DNA from: Tomocerus qinae
Taxonomy: Eukaryota; Arthropoda; Collembola; Entomobryomorpha; Tomoceridae
Direction of reading: 5' to 3'
Assembly: GCA_020055645.1 (NCBI GenBank)
Contig: CM034546.1
Location: 70,866,001 to 70,930,000, forward strand
DNA length: 64,000 bases
Positions 25,170 to 35,761 of this stretch are shown here, one piece after another; positions within the stretch are counted from its first letter, which is position 1, and each line of letters opens with the position of its first letter. The notes below the pieces were generated by a model, which was not told the DNA's origin, did no database searches, and saw only the letters and a list, made by a program, of their open reading frames with translations. A program made the translations under genes and the position numbers.

Positions 25170-28100
25170 TCACATATATCCTGTGAGGATAAATTGTGAT
25201 TTGGTTTTCTCTTCAATCATGTCATCAAAGGCATCGGATCGGAAGAAATTGCGTAATCCAAAATCCTCTAGGCAACTTTCCATGAGATATATTGGAGACA
25301 CGTCAAATATTTTCCAATAAGTCAAAATTAAGCAGAGTGTTGCTGTCTTTTTGGTGTGCAAAGACGAACATGTATAATGTTGTTTAACTTCGTCACTACA
25401 GCAAAATGAATCATTGTGCTATTTGAACATGAATAATTAAAAGAAAAATACAAAAAGAAGCCTTACACTATATTATTTGGAAAAGGTTGATCATCCACGG
25501 CAAAAATTATGGCGCTATTCGCCTTATCGATGATACAAGCTCCCTGGAACAGAAACCAAGACTAATTTTAATAATTGGAAGAATTGTTTTTATGACGAAG
25601 CCAGTACGACTATTTCGTAGTATATTATACTGTCCAGTCTTTCAGTATGAATACTTTTTATTTAAGCAGTATAATAATATTAGAAATAGTATGTTTAAAA
25701 GTAGTAACTCACATTAACAGGAATGGTAGCAGCGCATGTTTGGTAATATTTTGTAAAGTCAGACATACAGGTCTCGAGGGCCTGTTTTAACTTGGCTTCT
25801 ACGTCTTTCAACTTATCTTGCTTTAACTACAGTATAATATACACATAGTAATTAAAAACACCGTTCTAATAAGAACTTAACGAACAAGGGTAACTCGAAA
25901 AATACTAGATTTTAAAACAGACAAGCAAACCTGTATACAAAGTCGCAATTTCTCAAGTTTTTCTTGATATTCTGAAGAAAACGCTCCCCACTTCTCTGCG
26001 CTTTGCTCCTGATCAGTAAAGCATCTTATTTTATAAAAGGGTCATTATGCAACTTTGCGTTTTTGGGTATTCTGATAGCCCAGAAAAACGGGACAAAAAT
26101 AGTATAGGAAGCTTTAGGTCAAAACGACACTTTGATTTTTTAAAAACGAAACAAAAAAAGGCGTCAATACTTCCTTTGTTATAATTTCTTTTAGGGAAAC
26201 CCCCGATTTGGGGTATTTGGCCGGGGATTTTATAGGGTACAATATAGGCGGAAAATAATTTTTAGTGTCTGGACCAGCTTCTGAGATAACTGAAAACCAT
26301 TTACCCCAGATTAGATTTTTAGTTTTGATTTTTTAATTATTCAATATTAAAAAATTCGGGGCTATCAGAATACCCCAAAAACGCAAAGGTGCATATAGCA
26401 TGGCCCTTTGAAACGTATTTCAAAGTAAAGTATAAAAAAGCTATCATTTAATAATCCTTAACAACCAACCTCCGCCAGTCCCTGTAACTCTTTAACTGAC
26501 ACGTCTAAATAGGTCTTCTGTTTCACCTCAGTATCCATCTTCTCCAGAAACAATCTTTCAAATTCTTCGTACCTTGCGTAACAAAATATTTTAATTAATT
26601 AATGTTTTCAATAATGTACCCCAACCATACCTTCATGTGCTAAATTTAGTACATGGAGGTATCCCTTGTGGTACATTTTTGAAAACATTAATTTAACTTT
26701 CAACCCAATACATACGAAATAATATATAAAATAATAAAGATGTAACTCAATGTAAGTATGCATTTGTAACCACAAACCAAAAACGTCGAGAATTCTCAAT
26801 TTGCACGTCCAAAGTGTCAGGGGTCACAAAAAATGGCACACCTCCGTACCAATGGCCAAAATTTAGTTGAGGAAATATGGTATCCTTCATGTATGTGGCT
26901 GCCACTGTTTTTGAAGTGGACGAGTTACTAGTATTGTCTGTGTCTCGAACACCCTTAACTTTCCAAACGCACGGAATTACGTTTTCACCTTCCTTGAGAA
27001 GTTTCCGAGTAATCTGCATCTTTGACCCGTAAATATCCCGCAAATTCGAATTTGGAGGAGTTGACACTGTCAATTTTATTGTAGCAACTTGTTTTCCAAG
27101 TCTAATACAATCTACAAACATCAACATATAAAAAGTATTTCACATATTTTTAAGGTTTTAAAAACTGTGCACATACTGGGGTTAAGATATTTACAGCTTA
27201 GGTTTCTAAAGCACGTATTAAGTCATATTTTCACAACAAAGGTTCACCCAATGTAAAGTAAATTCTAGAGCATAAACATTTTTTGGCCTATAGTACCCAA
27301 AAGCCAAAAGTTAGTCTTGCAAGTAGACGAAAAATGACTATTCGCGAACTATTATAAGCGAATATTCGCTTTCCCAACTATTTGCAAAACGTCGTCTCCC
27401 AACTTTTGGTTATTGAAGGCCTAAAAATACAAAACATTAGCGAAAATGGAAAATAGATATTCGGTCCACTCCTAGTATTTACACTTTAGATTTAGATAAA
27501 AATACCTCTTGACATTCAGCCCCACCGTGAACTAACCCAAGCACGTATCCAGTAGGGGGCGGAAGGAGCGCAGCGCCTTCCTAAATCTGAGAAAAGAGGA
27601 TTTTCCCCAAAAAAGTCAAATATTGCAAAAAAATTTCGCGTTTAGCCAGAATATATCCCTTTTTTAACATTATTTTTGGTTGCGCCCCCCCTGACCAAAT
27701 TCTGTGCTGACGTGCCTGAACTAGCCATAATTGTTACAGTAATTCACAATTTTTTACCATCAAATTCGTGATAATAATGAAGAAGAATATCGTCTTGGCC
27801 CAGTGCCAGGAGTATTCCCATGATGATTGTTGACTTTCCTGTCGAAAATCTTCCAGTCACGAAGTTAGTTGGACCAAACGTAAATGTTTCATTTTCAAAC
27901 CTCATAAAATTGGAAAATTTGACGCTCCGAATTCGTGTGGCCATGAACTGCAACAATAAAATGTACAAAAGCAAAATTGAATTACAGTCAACAGTCAATA
28001 ATAGGTTTCCCACAATTGGTGACCGGTCACCAAATCAACATGAATATATATTGAAATGACTCCAATGTCTGTCTGCTAATAATATTGTGCGATACGTTGA

Positions 28101-28213
28101 TTTGAATAATAACTAAAATTAATAAACATCAGACAACTTAAATAACTTACCAATTTGTTAAGATGAGGTTTTCGCATCGGCCCTTTATTACACACTATCG
28201 GTATTTCCATCAT
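25170..28213 (-). CDS. Miniature SMC6-like ATPase lacking hinge and long coiled coil
   Basis: Eight exons join with matching phases: 28213-28151, 27947-27758, 27111-26778, 26572-26470, 26008-25931, 25826-25713, 25543-25467 and 25395-25170, about 394 residues in all. SMC6 proteins are usually over 1,000 residues. The N-terminal head has IRSVKFSNFMRFENETFTFG and a Walker A motif GRFSTGKST. It continues with DIYGSKMQITRKL and LDVQIENSRRFW, matching the SMC6 segments around YGNSI and NIQVDNP. Exons 4-6 give only about 100 residues of charged, coiled-coil-like sequence (EKWGAFSSEYQEKLEKLRL, KLKDVEAKLKQAL). The C-terminal head has TLCLILTYWKIFDVSPIYLM and KSQFILTGYM, matching SMC6 FILSLW...PFRCLDEFD...FILLTP. 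The ABC signature SGGER is replaced by LHTKK, and the Walker B Asp by Met. It may have lost ATP hydrolysis. A MITE lies in intron 4. SMC6 relationship fairly sure; role unknown. Confidence 0.68.
26037..26408. mobile_element. MITE in intron 4 of the SMC6-like gene
   Basis: The ends are diverged inverted repeats about 45-55 bp long: AAGGGTCATTATGCAACTTT then GCGTTTTTGGGTATTCTGAT on the left, and the complement of AAGGGCCATGCTATATGCAC then CTTTGCGTTTTTGGGGTATT on the right. About 370 bp, non-coding. On the gene's strand its inner end falls about 28 bases before the acceptor of exon 5, so it lies against the branch-site region. Confidence 0.8.
27540..27718. mobile_element. Dispersed repeat copy A (poly-G/poly-C edge MITE)
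   Basis: Starts with GCACGTATCCAGTAGGGGGC and ends with GCGCCCCCCCTGACC...ACGTGCCT, so the ends are imperfect inverted repeats with G-rich and C-rich edges. The centre includes AAATCTGAGAAAAGAGGATTT. A second copy in the same orientation is at 58190-58352. It lies in intron 2 of the SMC6-like gene. Confidence 0.8.
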
Positions 28214-29249
28214 GTCTGATGTTGAACAACTGCAAATCCAAAAATTACAAAACTAAATTATCAATAATTCAATTATCCGAAAGAAAACGAGAACTCGACT
28301 ACTTGACTAGTGACTCTAGCTCTAGCTCTGGCTGTCTGTCTGGCTTGGCATAATGTGGCATGGCATTATAACAAATGTAAAGAAGAGTTTGCTTGGAGTT
28401 TAAATAGGACCTTTACCCTGGACTTAGCGCGTTTGGAAGGAATACTCTATGGTCATCAATCATCACGACATTATGCGAGATATGAGACAGGACCAAGACC
28501 AAAATAGAGAGTTGTACGTTGCACACATGCAATTTTGGTCCCCGTGTCGACCGTGTGCCCAATAAAGATTTTGAAAAATTCTGAAAGAGTTGAAGGCCCA
28601 CATTTTGTTCGACTCCCACTCTCACACAATTTTTGCGCACTAATTCGAGAGTGAAAGGTACCTCAATACGTACCTTTCACTCTCAAGAATGGAAATTATA
28701 GTGCGAGTGTTTTTTAAATATTAAAAATATTGGCCTAAGAAATGTGCCTCCGGGATGCTCGTGGCGAGTAACATTTTTTATCAGATATGCTTAATATTAA
28801 CTTCATCAACATTCGTCTCTTAGGAAACCAATTAGTCTCAACAATGCACTTATGGTTTTGTGTACGAATAAAATGCTCTTTATTCGTACACAAAACCAAA
28901 AGTACACAACTAATTAAGGCATTAAGGTGTTCCTTAAGTAAACACCAATTACCAATAATGTAAAATGTATTTGACTTTTCGGGTTGGCATTTGTTTCTTA
29001 TTACTACAAACAAATCAACACTGGGCGTATCAAACCATTAACAGTAAAAGCCAATTAGTAAAGTCGCAAATATTTGGCATGAAAATTAGAGCATCATATG
29101 CTAACATAATGATCATAGTTTTCAGCAGCTATGAATGTGGCTTTAATTATTTGTCAAATATGTTTTTACGTCGGTGACGATAATATATTCGGTTCTGAGT
29201 GAAAGTATCGACTGAAAGTAATTTGTATTACAACAGGTGTAAAATTAAT
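28214..29249. other. Intergenic with two strong hairpin sequences
   Basis: Lies between the divergent SMC6-like and channel genes. It contains a perfect 14-bp inverted repeat (28647-28684, arm GAGAGTGAAAGGTA, 10-base loop) and a perfect 20-bp inverted repeat (28853-28898, arm TGGTTTTGTGTACGAATAAA, 6-base loop). The overlapping open frames (28310-28507 and 28413-28640) show no known protein sequence. Confidence 0.55.
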
Positions 29250-30521
29250 ATGGCCAAAATGATTTTAATTATTATTGTATTTTTCTTAAATTTTACTTGG
29301 CCATATTTAGTTTACTGCAAGTCAAATTCGCATTATATAAATGAGCAACAAAAGGAGAATTTATTAAACCAACTACTAAATGAAAGTTTGTACAACAAAA
29401 ATATTCGTCCATCTGGAGAATCCCCTGAAGAAGCTACAATTGTGGAGGTTGCTTTGAGGATCTTGAATTTTGACAACATAGATGACAAAGATCTGAGTTA
29501 CGGAGTGGAATTAAGTGTAACACAAGCTTGGCATGACAGTCGACTAAATTATATCAACGATGCTGCAGTAGGATCTCCTTCACTCACAGGTGAATATTTA
29601 CAATTGAAAGAAATATCTAGAATCTGGACACCAGGAATTTATTTTGCCAACGAGAAATCCGACTGTAGGAACAAGGATGACAAAATCAACAACATTCTAC
29701 AAATACTTCCAAACGGAATGGTTTTCATGAATACCAAATCGTCGACGTCATTCAAGTGTCCAATGGATTTTCGGAAATTTCCTTTTGATGCACAAAAATG
29801 TAGCATTAAGCTCTGTTCCAACTGTTTATCCCAAGAAAAACTTCAACTACATTGGAGTCCTGGAAATATGCTAATAAATACGTCCATGTTCACAATTATT
29901 GGTGGCAATGGCCAATTTTCATTGACGAATTACTCCACGAGCTCTGAGGACGTCTCGTCGGACACAGGGATTTACAGATGTTTGATTGCTACATTTTCCT
30001 TCCGAAGGCAAATCCGCTACTACGTCATGAATTTCTTCTTTCCTTGCGTCATGATGACCTGGATATCTTGTCTTGCATTTTGGATCTCTGAGGATCTTGC
30101 AGATGCTCGTATCTCATTGGGTATCACAACCATATTGACCATGTCCACTCAGATCTACGGAATGACCCAGTCTGTTCCTCAAGTGTCTTACATAACTGCC
30201 TTACACAGTTTCACTGGAGTGTGTCTCACACACAGCTTTCTCGCACTTCTTGAATCCGTCTTTGTAATCTCCGTTCATAAGAAAACCAAACAAGAAACTT
30301 TAGCCATCGGAAATAATCACCCGGCTATTTCCCAAGAGCAAAAGGGAGATTATTTTTTAAATAATCCTAAAAACAGCCAGTCAATGGAGCCCAAATTTTT
30401 TCGCTTCAAACTATCACCGCTATTGTGTACAGCCAAGAAAATTGACTTTTATGCAAAAATTCTATTCCCCATTACTTTTCTACTGTATCTAACTTTCTAT
30501 TTCACTGCCTACGTTTTGTGA
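29250..30521 (+). CDS. Cys-loop ligand-gated ion channel subunit (chloride-type), intronless
   Basis: A single open exon of 423 codons plus stop encodes a pentameric Cys-loop receptor subunit. A signal peptide (MILIIIVFFLNFTWPYLVYC) precedes a ligand-binding domain. The defining Cys-loop CPMDFRKFPFDAQKC has exactly 13 residues between its cysteines, and a second pair CSNC follows. M1 is VMNFFFPCVMMTWISCLAFW. M2 is ARISLGITTILTMSTQIYG, close to the PARVSLGVTTLLTMTTQ of GABA, glycine and glutamate-gated chloride channels, with Asp in place of the Pro before Ala-Arg. M3 is SYITALHSFTGVCLTHSFLA and M4 is FYAKILFPITFLLYLTFY. The M3-M4 loop is short. The ATG at 29250 is the first in the frame. Such genes normally have several introns, so the intronless form suggests retroposition. 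AATAAA overlaps the stop codon. The agonist is not predictable. Confidence 0.9.
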   Translation: MAKMILIIIVFFLNFTWPYLVYCKSNSHYINEQQKENLLNQLLNESLYNKNIRPSGESPEEATIVEVALRILNFDNIDDKDLSYGVELSVTQAWHDSRLNYINDAAVGSPSLTGEYLQLKEISRIWTPGIYFANEKSDCRNKDDKINNILQILPNGMVFMNTKSSTSFKCPMDFRKFPFDAQKCSIKLCSNCLSQEKLQLHWSPGNMLINTSMFTIIGGNGQFSLTNYSTSSEDVSSDTGIYRCLIATFSFRRQIRYYVMNFFFPCVMMTWISCLAFWISEDLADARISLGITTILTMSTQIYGMTQSVPQVSYITALHSFTGVCLTHSFLALLESVFVISVHKKTKQETLAIGNNHPAISQEQKGDYFLNNPKNSQSMEPKFFRFKLSPLLCTAKKIDFYAKILFPITFLLYLTFYFTAYVL

Positions 30522-33509
30522 ATAAACAATTTTCAGAAAGTGACCACAAATTGTGTAAAAGTTTTCATTCTTTGCCCGAGCATTAATATAATGGTACGCA
30601 ATCTTAGTTAAACATATTGGAGGCAAAACTAAACATAATTCACCTTTGGCCAAATAAAAAGGACTAGTCTAATTCAGAAAATGAGTATGAAAAAAGGTTA
30701 AAGGTTAGAGGGCGCGTTCCATTTCGAAAGCCTGAAATTTTGTATTGTAACCATGGTAACTTTCGAAAACATTTTTAGTTTCCTTTTCTGGCCTTGACTA
30801 ACATCATAGGTTTTAGCACCTGACAGAAATTAATGAAGAAGACGGAGATGTTGCTTCATTACTTTAAAACCAAAAATAAAATAGATGCTTCTCAGTGCAA
30901 TATTGGTAAGTAGGTAAAAAATTCAAGCAGTGTCATGAATCTTTGAAAATTTATATTAACTGATCTGAACTGTAAAAAATGTGGCAATCAGAACAGTTGG
31001 AAATCAGATGGGTATAATTATTAGTAGTGCAAAAAATATAACTATAAAACAATCAAATAACTAGTATACCAAATAAGTAATTTCGAATAAAATTAATCTT
31101 TACTCTACATAAAGATAAAGTGGGGCATGCGCATGGGATTCTTTCACTATTCCTGAATAAATGTTTGTATCTATGTCCGTAATATTTTGTAATTAATGAG
31201 TAAGGGTAATATTTTGTAATTAATGAGCAAGGACTAGGCTATCAGTACTGAGTCCAATCAACGGTCTATGAAATTCGGGCCAATGCGCAGTCGGTAGAAA
31301 TTTACTGATTTCAACATTTTCTAGCACACTTTATGTGTGCTAGGATTCAACTAGTATATTATAAACAGGTAATTTTCACAATAGCTTTTTTTTCTTAACG
31401 TCATGTAATGAAATATTCAACCCACAGCAAATCATATTTATTTATTCGCTAACTATATTGAACATTTTGATGAACCATAGACTTAGTAATAGTACTAGTA
31501 CAATGTTTTAGATTCCAGACTAATATAAGTTTACATAGCAAAACAACAACCAGACTCTACAAAGACATTGGTAAATCATAATTGTTTATATTGCCATTTT
31601 CTGCCATCTTTACTCTACATAAACGTAAAGTGGGACATGCGCATGGAATTCTTTCACTATTCTTGAATAAATGTTTGTATATATGTCCGTAGTATTTTGT
31701 AATTAATGAGCAAGGACTAGACTATCAGTACTGAGTCCAATCAACGGTCTATGAAATTCGGGCCAATGCGCAGTCGCTAGAAATTAACTGATTTCAACAT
31801 TTTCTGGCACACTTTATGTGCTAGGATTCAACTAGTTAATATATAAACATCACAACGCCCACTGTAAACACTCGCAACTCTTACATGATCCCACGAAAGT
31901 TGCTGCATTTTCATCATAGCATAGGCCACCTAAGCATTTGCCCACATTGTTTTCGAAAACATATTTACTACCTTTGAAACCACGAACATAATATTTGACC
32001 CAAGGAAGTGTCCACTAGTGTTATAGAAATTAACGGTTGTAAAAAAATGTTATGGAGTGTAACAAAAGATTTTCGATGTTTGTGTTACTTGCACATTATG
32101 TCATCATATATATGATCATTCATATCAATCCTTTACGTGGTGATTGAGACGTATTCCTCCCAGACTGAAACCTTATGATTCGGGACCGCTAGCAGTACGA
32201 GGACATCCTTCCCAGTCCCAGTCTAGTCTGAGAGAGACAGTATAGCTTTCCCAGACTACCAAATAATATAATGTCCCGTCTGTACACATTTGCTGTAACA
32301 TATACTCGTTTAGAATTTAGCGTTTCAAATTCAAAATACAATTCAACTCCATTCAAACTTTCCAACTACCAAAAACGAGCAGTAAAGCCAAAGCCAAAAA
32401 GTTATGTAAATGTAGAAGTTAGAAATAAAATACCAAAGGATAAATGTCTTCCATTGAAGTTGCATAGTATTGAAGCTATAATAAAGCTATCAAAATAAGG
32501 AATGACTCAGATTGTCAATCAAAAGAGTATTATATAATATGAGCTTGGATCCAATCAATCAATTCGCATTTTTGAACTGAAATGTGTTCAATGCATGATT
32601 AGCACAGTGATACAACATGCAGGCCTGTAATTTCTTCGTGGCTAACATACGCGTTGACACCATCAGGCGTCCCGTGGATGCATCTGCGTCACTCGCCCTG
32701 GCTTCGGCCACCCAAAAAACGAAATGAATTAATACAAAAACAAACTAAAATAGGATTGCGTGATTGATAACACTGTGGAAATAAACCAGTCATTGATTTC
32801 CAGAAATCCTTTTATGTTGTTATATTCAGTACCGTCTTTAGAAGTCGATTTCGGAGGGAGCAATGACGTCTTACCACATTTGTAAGAAATTTCGACTTTC
32901 TTGGATTTCTTGGGGGGGGGGGACATTTGTCCGTCCACCCCTGAATGCAGTCTTGGTTATACTTCCCTCTAGACGTCCGAGATAATAATAAATGACAATG
33001 TGAAATTTTTTGGCAGCTCCGCAGTTTAAAAATAAGGTGAGCCTAGTTTCAATCTATCCAAAGACCAAAAATATCATTTTTAGGAAGCAGAATTTAGGTG
33101 TCGCTTGGGGAAATGTGCCATTGCCAAGTATTGTCAAATTTCGACTTTCTCATCCTGCCTTCTATAAGAATATGAATCTTTTATTGGAACTATATTAATA
33201 TAATTTAGTATAAATAAATTATTATTTATGAAGGCAAATTAATTATGTATGAAAGAATTGAAAATGATTGATCTCGTAGCATTCTTCTATACTGCACAAG
33301 GCAATAATGGCAAGAGGAAAATATTTATCGATGTAAACAATTGAAAGATTCGGTTAAAATAGTAAGAAAAAACCAAGCACCACTACTTTATATGTTTTAT
33401 GCAGTTATAAATAGGAATGGGATTCTGACAGTGATATACTATTTACATTTCAAATATTTATTGACATTTTTAATTAATACAATAGTATTTCATACTGGCA
33501 AGATAACTA
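30522..33509. other. Intergenic with a duplicated ~250-bp segment
   Basis: No supported gene. Holds the direct duplication at 31099-31370 and 31607-31852 and a run of about nine C or G near 32915. The 75-residue open frame at 32271-32498 and those near 32.8-33.2 kb have no recognisable sequence. Confidence 0.5.
31099..31852. repeat. Direct repeat of ~250 bp, two copies ~510 bp apart
   Basis: Copy 1 (31099-31370) and copy 2 (31607-31852) share long blocks, for example ATCTTTACTCTACATAAA, TCAGTACTGAGTCCAATCAA, CGGTCTATGAAATTCGGGCC and TTTCAACATTTTCT. Copy 1 also has an internal doubling of TATTTTGTAATTAATGAG. Non-coding; either two insertions of one short element or a local duplication. Confidence 0.85.
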
Positions 33510-35761
33510 TTAATTCATTCGCATACTAAATGTCCTTCGGGCAAGTTTTGCACCATCTAGGTTTGTAATGGCAGTAGCAACTTCTGATTTGGCAAGAGCA
33601 GCGTCACGATTGAAAATGGCTTCATTAAATGTTCTTACATATTCCGTGGTGTAGTAGGGAGTCGAGTTAAATCCCATAACACTAGTTCGATGTTTAACTT
33701 GAATAGGTTTGTTGTAATAGTATTTCGGGTCACTGGCGTTGAGTGCCGCCAGACGTTTGTTAGCTTCAGCAACCTGAAAAGTTTGATGAGCCACTTCTAT
33801 TTCCAGTTGGAGCAGATTTCTAAATCGAACTTGTAATTCAGGACTTCCAACCGAAGAGCGTTTTGCAAACGATTCCAGGGTTTCATCGCGGATGACGTTG
33901 TTTTCATTTAAGACCTCTTGGGCAGAAAATCCTTTACCATTTTGTGATGTAAACTGATTCATTTTGCTATTGTATTCTTCCATGACATTTTCTATTGCGA
34001 CAACTAATTGTCCTTCAGTTACAGCATCATAGAAACTCTTTACGCGGGGGATTGTGTTTCTATTAAATGTCTCACCTAATGCTCTACAATAGGGAATATA
34101 CTCGTTGCCAGTAATAGGATTCCCTCCTCCGATTCTTTTCAACTCCAGATTATTTCTGTCGAAAAGAGAGTTTATGAATTCATTGGTTTTGGTAAAAAAT
34201 TCTCTTTTAAGGTTTGCAATGTCATCGTTCCGAATTGCATCACCGGGATACGGCAGAGCAAAAAGGGCAGTGTCATTGAAATTGTTCAAAATTGGTTCTC
34301 GCGAGTTTCTAATTTCTCTAACAGAAGTTGGAGGGTAGAATAATTCACGAAATAGATTTCTGGGACAATTTCCCGGAGTTGTAGTCTCCGTATAATATCC
34401 GTGCTTTAATTGACCATTTTCAGGGTGGACGTCTCTGTTTAAGATTATTAATGATTGAAAAGGCTTATCTCCGTCCCTATTTTCATCTCCAGCTTGAAGT
34501 GCAGTCTGCATGAACACCAAGAATGGTTGGATGTCTGCTTCGGTGATACGATCCAGTACGTTGTAGATCAGCACGGAAGACAATAAAGTTGACATAGCGA
34601 AAATTAATGAATTTTGATGAGTAGATGTCTCGTCATCAAAAGCTCCCTGGCAGTCCATAAGAATCACTGCAATCTCTTCGTTATTTCCATCTCTGATCAT
34701 TAAAGGCTGGGGCCAGATGTGGATACCTTTTGTTTCTGCGTCCCTCCCATTTCTCCAACTGAAGGCCGTTCTCCCTTGTGATGCATGGACCATTTCACGT
34801 ATCCACGCTGCCGATCCGTTAGACTTCAAGTATGATAAAATGCAGCTCATCATAAACGATTTTCCATGTCTCATTTTTCCATTAATTGATAACAAGATAA
34901 ATTTCCGGTCGCCAACTTCTCTCAGTATTCTCACCAGTCTTTCAATGTTTACGTGAACTCCATCATCGCCCATTGATTGCATTACAGATACGGAACTTAT
35001 TGTTCCTTGCTGGGCTCTACTTTCAGTATTTAGCGATGACTGGTCTATAGATAAAAATGTTAAAATATAGAAGTTATAATTAAACGACTTCATTTATCAA
35101 ATAATTAAAAACGCCAAGAAAGCACTTTCGATGAAACTATAATTGCATCATTTAAATTTAAAATTAAATCATCAGCAAGGTATAAAATTCATAGGGAGTT
35201 TATACATAAAATATTACTTAGCCCTCTATGGCTTAGGATTACCTCTATTTGATTTTAATGGTATAATGTAAATAAAATTCAAAGCTAGTTAAAATAATGT
35301 TGACAGATATTACGATAAAAGCCTTTCACTAAATAAGGTAATGATGTTATAAGTGTTAAGCAGAAGCCGGAGGTACTGATTACTGACCTTTTAATTCCAT
35401 GAGAATGTGTGCTGCAGCATTTTGTTCAATCCCACGACAACTAAGGGCATGGATTGTTTTGTCGTAGCATTCTTGTACCTTGTTTGGAAGAATATTCATA
35501 TAAAACTCGGTTGATTTATCCAGCTTGGTTGTCTTATTCTTCTGTTAATTAACACGCATTTTAAAATTTGTCGACTGATAATTATTTTAAATATTAAAAG
35601 ACAAAGGTACTTGTATTTATTATACTCACAATAGAATCCACTTCATTCCCGGTTAAAACATTAGCCGAAAACAATTGAAGGAGTAACGGCGCATTGAAGT
35701 CGGTTAATCCAGCCAGCTTAGCGGAATTACGTTGGATGAAATCTTTTGTCACATCGTCCAT
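33510..35761 (-). CDS. CARD-atlastin-like large GTPase
   Basis: Three exons, 35761-35630, 35541-35388 and 35044-33510, join in phases 0 and 1 to give about 606 residues. Residues 1-95 form a CARD-like helical domain: DFIQRNSAKLAGLTDFNAPL, LLQLFSANVLTGNEVDSI, then FYMNILPNKVQECYDKTIHA and AAAHILMELKG. From residue ~140 a dynamin-superfamily GTPase of the atlastin/GBP group follows. Its P-loop is GKMRHGKS (~151-158), and AFSWRNGRDAETKGIHIWP matches atlastin FSWRGG...ETTGIQIW. G3 is LMDCQGAFDDETS (atlastin LMDTQG) and the RD motif is ILNRDV. The C-terminal part is helical, with no membrane hairpin seen, unlike atlastin, which fuses ER membranes. The acquired CARD suggests use in death-fold or immune signalling, as with animal GBPs; that is inference. 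Confidence 0.78.

Noticed and set aside
32271..32498. 75-residue open frame with an ATG
   Set aside because: No recognisable domain, no poly(A) or splice context, next to duplicated non-coding repeats.
33010..33198. Small plus-strand open frame near the GTPase 3' end
   Set aside because: Begins at a non-ATG codon and shows no family sequence.
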